Below are positions 61,121 through 64,000 of a stretch of DNA of 64,000 bases, piece by piece. How positions within the stretch are numbered: the stretch's first letter is position 1; each line of letters starts with the position of its first letter. The stretch comes from Sporomusa ovata DSM 2662 (GTDB lineage: Bacteria; Bacillota; Negativicutes; Sporomusales; Sporomusaceae): positions 1 through 64,000 of the forward strand of contig NZ_ASXP01000002.1 in NCBI RefSeq assembly GCF_000445445.1. The letters run 5' to 3'. The notes below the pieces were generated by a model. That model saw only the letters and a program-made list of their open reading frames with translations, ran no database searches and was not told where the DNA came from. A program made the translations under genes and the position numbers.

Positions 61121-63055
61121 TTACTGTGCATTTGCTTTATTGCGTTGGAAAAAATAAAGACCAATAAGTATTACAATTCCAAGGATGTCAGTCACCAGAC
61201 CTGGTTCAATCAGCATTAAGCCGCCGATGAAGGATATGACCCTCACGGCCCCGCTCACAGTTGTATACCAATAACCAATCATCGCTACCCCTAAGCCAAA
61301 CATCCCTATTACAGCAGAAACAGCAGCCATAGTTACTTCTACTGGAGTGGCTTTAACCATCAATAGCACTGGCGCGTAAACAAATATATAGGGAACTATA
61401 AAAGCTGCTATCGCTAGTTTTGATGCCGTAATCCCTGTTTTCATGGGGTTGCCGCCAGATATGCCTGACGCCGCATAAGCGGCCAAAGCAACAGGCGGCG
61501 TGATGTCAGCAATGATACCAAAATAAAATACAAACATGTGGGCAGCGATAATTGGAATGCCCAATTGTATTAATGCCGGCGCAGCAATGGTTGCTGTAAT
61601 AACATAATTTGCTGTTGTCGGCACACCCATTCCTAATATAATGGAGGTAATCATTGTAAAAAACATGACCGGGAGTAACATGCCACCAGCTAACTCAATG
61701 AGCCCACCAGCAAGTTTTAGCCCTACACCGGTTTTCGTCACAACACCAATAATAATACCAGCGGTAGCGCAGGCAACAAGTACACCTAGAACACCTTTGG
61801 CGCCTTTTTCTAACCCTTCAATCAGTTGACCCGGGTTCATGCGAGTTGACTTACGCAATGCACTTGCAAGAATGGCAATAACAATTCCCCACAGAGCCGC
61901 TTTTGTTGGCGTCTGCCCATCCACAAGCAAATATAGAATTGCAATTAAGGGTAATGCAAGATGCCCACGATTCCAAAAAACCTCTTTAAGTTTGGGTAAT
62001 TGATGGCGGGGGATACCTTTTAAGCCTTTTCGTTTGGCTTCAAGATGAACAGCAATCCAAATTCCCATGTAATATAAAAGTGCTGGTATAACTGCGGCTT
62101 TCACTACATCAAGATAAGGAACTCCAATAAACTCAGCCATAAGAAAAGCGGCAGCGCCCATTATCGGCGGCATAAGTTGACCACCTGTAGACCCGGCGGC
62201 TTCAACTCCACCAGCAAATTCTTTTTCATAACCCAATTTTTTCATCATGGGAATGGTGAAACTACCAACTCCCACAACATTTGCTACTGAACTGCCTGAT
62301 ATTGTCCCCATCATACCACTAGCCAAAACAGTAACTTTGGCAGGACCACCACTAGCCCAGCCAGCAATAGAATTGGCAATATCAATAAAAAATTTACCCA
62401 AGCCAGTTGACTCCAAATAAGCTCCAAATAAGATGAACAGAAAGATAAACGTGGATGAAACACCCAATGGAATTCCAAAAATACCTTCTGTTGTAAAATA
62501 CAAATGTGCTACTAAATCTGAGGGACTAACGCCCCGATGGGCTAAAATATTAGGAAGATAAGGCCCCGCAAAAGCATATGCGATAAAACATAGCGCAACA
62601 ATAACCATTGGCTTACCTACAACTCTACGGCAGCCTTCGATTACCATTAAAATTCCAATACCACCAATTACATAATCCAGGTTAGTCACTGTTCCCGCGC
62701 GCAATACCAGTTGATGATATGTCACAACAACATACATAGGCACTGCTGCCCCAACAATAGCTAACAATAAATCAAAGGGATGTATACTTGTCCGCGACCA
62801 ATTATGGCGACTAGGATACAATAAAAAAATCAGACCCATACCAAAACTCAAATGGACGGCCCGCTGTAATTGGGCATCAAGAACGCCAAAAAAAGCAGTA
62901 TATAACTGAAAGAGAGTAAAACAAATTGCAATGGCCGATACAATCTTACCAATAAAACCTGTTAGGACTCGCTTATCAGCCTCTGAATCAAATTCTTTAA
63001 GTAGTTCATCTGCATCAAACTGTTTTTGTTCTTCCTCAACTGCCAAATTACTCAC
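61121..63055 (-). CDS. TRAP transporter fused permease (TAXI type)
   Basis: A 644-aa membrane protein. The first ~160 residues form the small DctQ-like part; the rest is DctM-like, with SGMMGTISGSSVANVVGVGS and GGQLMPPIMGAAAFLMAEF typical of fused TRAP permeases (4TM plus 12TM). It imports an organic acid with the Na+ gradient together with the TAXI binding protein partly seen at the window end. ATG preceded by AAGGAGTGAGT. Confidence 0.93.
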   Translation of the reverse strand: MSNLAVEEEQKQFDADELLKEFDSEADKRVLTGFIGKIVSAIAICFTLFQLYTAFFGVLDAQLQRAVHLSFGMGLIFLLYPSRHNWSRTSIHPFDLLLAIVGAAVPMYVVVTYHQLVLRAGTVTNLDYVIGGIGILMVIEGCRRVVGKPMVIVALCFIAYAFAGPYLPNILAHRGVSPSDLVAHLYFTTEGIFGIPLGVSSTFIFLFILFGAYLESTGLGKFFIDIANSIAGWASGGPAKVTVLASGMMGTISGSSVANVVGVGSFTIPMMKKLGYEKEFAGGVEAAGSTGGQLMPPIMGAAAFLMAEFIGVPYLDVVKAAVIPALLYYMGIWIAVHLEAKRKGLKGIPRHQLPKLKEVFWNRGHLALPLIAILYLLVDGQTPTKAALWGIVIAILASALRKSTRMNPGQLIEGLEKGAKGVLGVLVACATAGIIIGVVTKTGVGLKLAGGLIELAGGMLLPVMFFTMITSIILGMGVPTTANYVITATIAAPALIQLGIPIIAAHMFVFYFGIIADITPPVALAAYAASGISGGNPMKTGITASKLAIAAFIVPYIFVYAPVLLMVKATPVEVTMAAVSAVIGMFGLGVAMIGYWYTTVSGAVRVISFIGGLMLIEPGLVTDILGIVILIGLYFFQRNKANAQ

Positions 63056-63078
63056 TCCTTAGTTATGCCAGACTAAAA

Positions 63079-63591
63079 CTAATTCTGATTAAACATACCC
63101 GAAACAAACCACCAGTAATCATAGTTGATGCGCACAGTCACCAACGTCCCCGCATCAAACCATTGGTAAAGAGGATATTCCTGTTCCTGGTGAATAAAGG
63201 ATAGTTTTGCCTCCGGCCCTACCCTTACTGGTATTTGCCTGAAAGAACGATTTAAATTTGTTAATATAAACCGGTCTCCAAGTTGAGTAAATACACCTTC
63301 AGAAGGCAACGAGGGCATCCCAACACCATAGGACCGATATTCAGTTGATGTAAGAGTAAGTTCATCTACTCCTCTAACAACAAAATTTTCCCACACTGGT
63401 GTTTTATGAACCGAGTGAGTAAATCTTATACTAAAAGTATCTTCTGGATAGGTAGGCAAGGAAAGTGCAATCCCTGACTCTGTCTCTATCACGATCCTTA
63501 GTGGGAGAAACCACCAATAAATTACAATACCAATTAACAAACAAAAACCAGTCACAAGCATTTTTTTTTGCTTACTTACTTTCTTTACCAT
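63079..63591 (-). CDS. DUF1850 domain protein
   Basis: A 170-aa protein with an N-terminal transmembrane segment (MLVTGFCLLIGIVIYWWFL) and the DUF1850 pattern FSIRFTHSVHKTPVWENF and YGVGMPSLPSEG. The family regularly sits between TAXI binding protein and fused TRAP permease genes; it probably assists the transporter at the outer face of the membrane. Role not proven. 23-nt gap to the permease. Confidence 0.88.
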   Translation of the reverse strand: MVKKVSKQKKMLVTGFCLLIGIVIYWWFLPLRIVIETESGIALSLPTYPEDTFSIRFTHSVHKTPVWENFVVRGVDELTLTSTEYRSYGVGMPSLPSEGVFTQLGDRFILTNLNRSFRQIPVRVGPEAKLSFIHQEQEYPLYQWFDAGTLVTVRINYDYWWFVSGMFNQN

Positions 63592-63652
63592 AGTATTGGA
63601 TAAAATGCCAGGTACCCATAAAGTAATCCCGGCATTTTATTGCTCCTACATC

Positions 63653-64000
63653 TTATTTTTCTTTAAAGAACTTCTCCGCACCAGGATGAACAGGAATTGG
63701 CATACCTTCCAAAGCAGTTTCTTTAGTAATGCCTTCACCTAACTTATGAGCGGCTTTTAGTCGATCAGTGTTACCATAAATCGCTTTTGTGATTTGGTAA
63801 ACCGTTTCAGCGTCCATGCTCTCAGGAACGACTAACATGGCTTTCACTGCTACAGTCGTAACATCTGTTCCTTGACCAGGATAGGTATTTGCGTTTACTA
63901 ATTGTTTAGCATAAAAAGGATATTTTTTGATCAATGCCTCTGCTTTATCAGTCTCTACCGGAATCAATCTAACCTTCTTTTGAAATGCAATATCTTGTAT
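63653..64000 (-). CDS. TAXI-family TRAP solute-binding protein (5' partial, runs off the window)
   Basis: C-terminal 115 residues only; the frame stays open to position 64000 (upstream residues IQDIAFQKKVRLIPVETDKA). GTDVTTVAVKAMLVVPESMD and GMPIPVHPGAEKFFKEK are typical of the TAXI (TAXI-type TRAP) periplasmic receptor C-terminus. It captures the substrate for the permease. Confidence 0.9.
   Translation of the reverse strand: MQDIAFQKKVRLIPVETDKAEALIKKYPFYAKQLVNANTYPGQGTDVTTVAVKAMLVVPESMDAETVYQITKAIYGNTDRLKAAHKLGEGITKETALEGMPIPVHPGAEKFFKEK

Overview
The window looks like a chromosome segment of an anaerobic, diderm, spore-forming Firmicute of the Negativicutes, most likely Sporomusaceae (Sporomusa/Pelosinus type). 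The reasons are Firmicute-style promoters and AGGAGG ribosome binding sites; a clostridial (group III) molybdenum nitrogenase cluster with a long NifD insertion, short NifK, nifI1/nifI2 and split nifV; and diderm features such as an RND efflux pump. The assignment is inferred from gene content.

Layout. 1-1007: the 3' end of a surface-type protein made of octapeptide repeats and a C-terminal DUF6385-like domain. 1.3-17.9 kb: a surface-glycan locus. Three plus-strand glycosyltransferase genes are followed by an intact IS256-family insertion sequence with an 8-bp target duplication. Then comes a nine-gene minus-strand operon with a CapE/FnlA dehydratase, an RmlD-like reductase and a CapG/FnlC-type 2-epimerase (probable UDP-N-acetyl-L-fucosamine supply), plus a WecE-type aminotransferase, a GNAT acetyltransferase, WbqC, a radical SAM protein and large glycosyltransferases. 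18.2-24.7 kb: a minus-strand rRNA operon in the unusual order 16S-5S-23S-tRNA-fMet. Both large rRNA genes are interrupted by inserts with TCGA-rich inverted arms (two in 16S, two in 23S), and the same arms occur in every spacer; one 23S insert encodes a four-helix-bundle protein.

24.7-33.1 kb: an L,D-transpeptidase, a pantothenate operon (DUF2520 protein-panB-panC-panD) behind an attenuator-like leader, a divergent LysR/MFS pair, and an LUD-domain protein. 33.4-46.9 kb: the nitrogen-fixation region, transcribed nifH-nifI1-nifI2-nifD-nifK-nifE-nifN-nifB-anfO-like-nifV(omega)-nifV(alpha), with a second nifB upstream. nifH and the second nifB share the same promoter (TTGCGG-N17-TATAGT) and a duplicated leader with terminator-like hairpins, which suggests regulation by attenuation.

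47-52.2 kb: accessory genes and debris: tcdA, small ORFs, LacI-like and LPP20-like remnants, and a guanylate kinase-like/DUF1653 pair flanked by nearly identical 155-bp inverted repeats, next to a RibU-type riboflavin transporter subunit. 52.2-57.2 kb: a TetR-regulated RND efflux operon. 57.3-60.8 kb: a proline-rich membrane protein, a PAS histidine kinase, a 5'-truncated CheB/CheR-PAS remnant and a small ORF. 61.1-64 kb: a TAXI-type TRAP transporter (fused permease, DUF1850 protein, partial binding protein).
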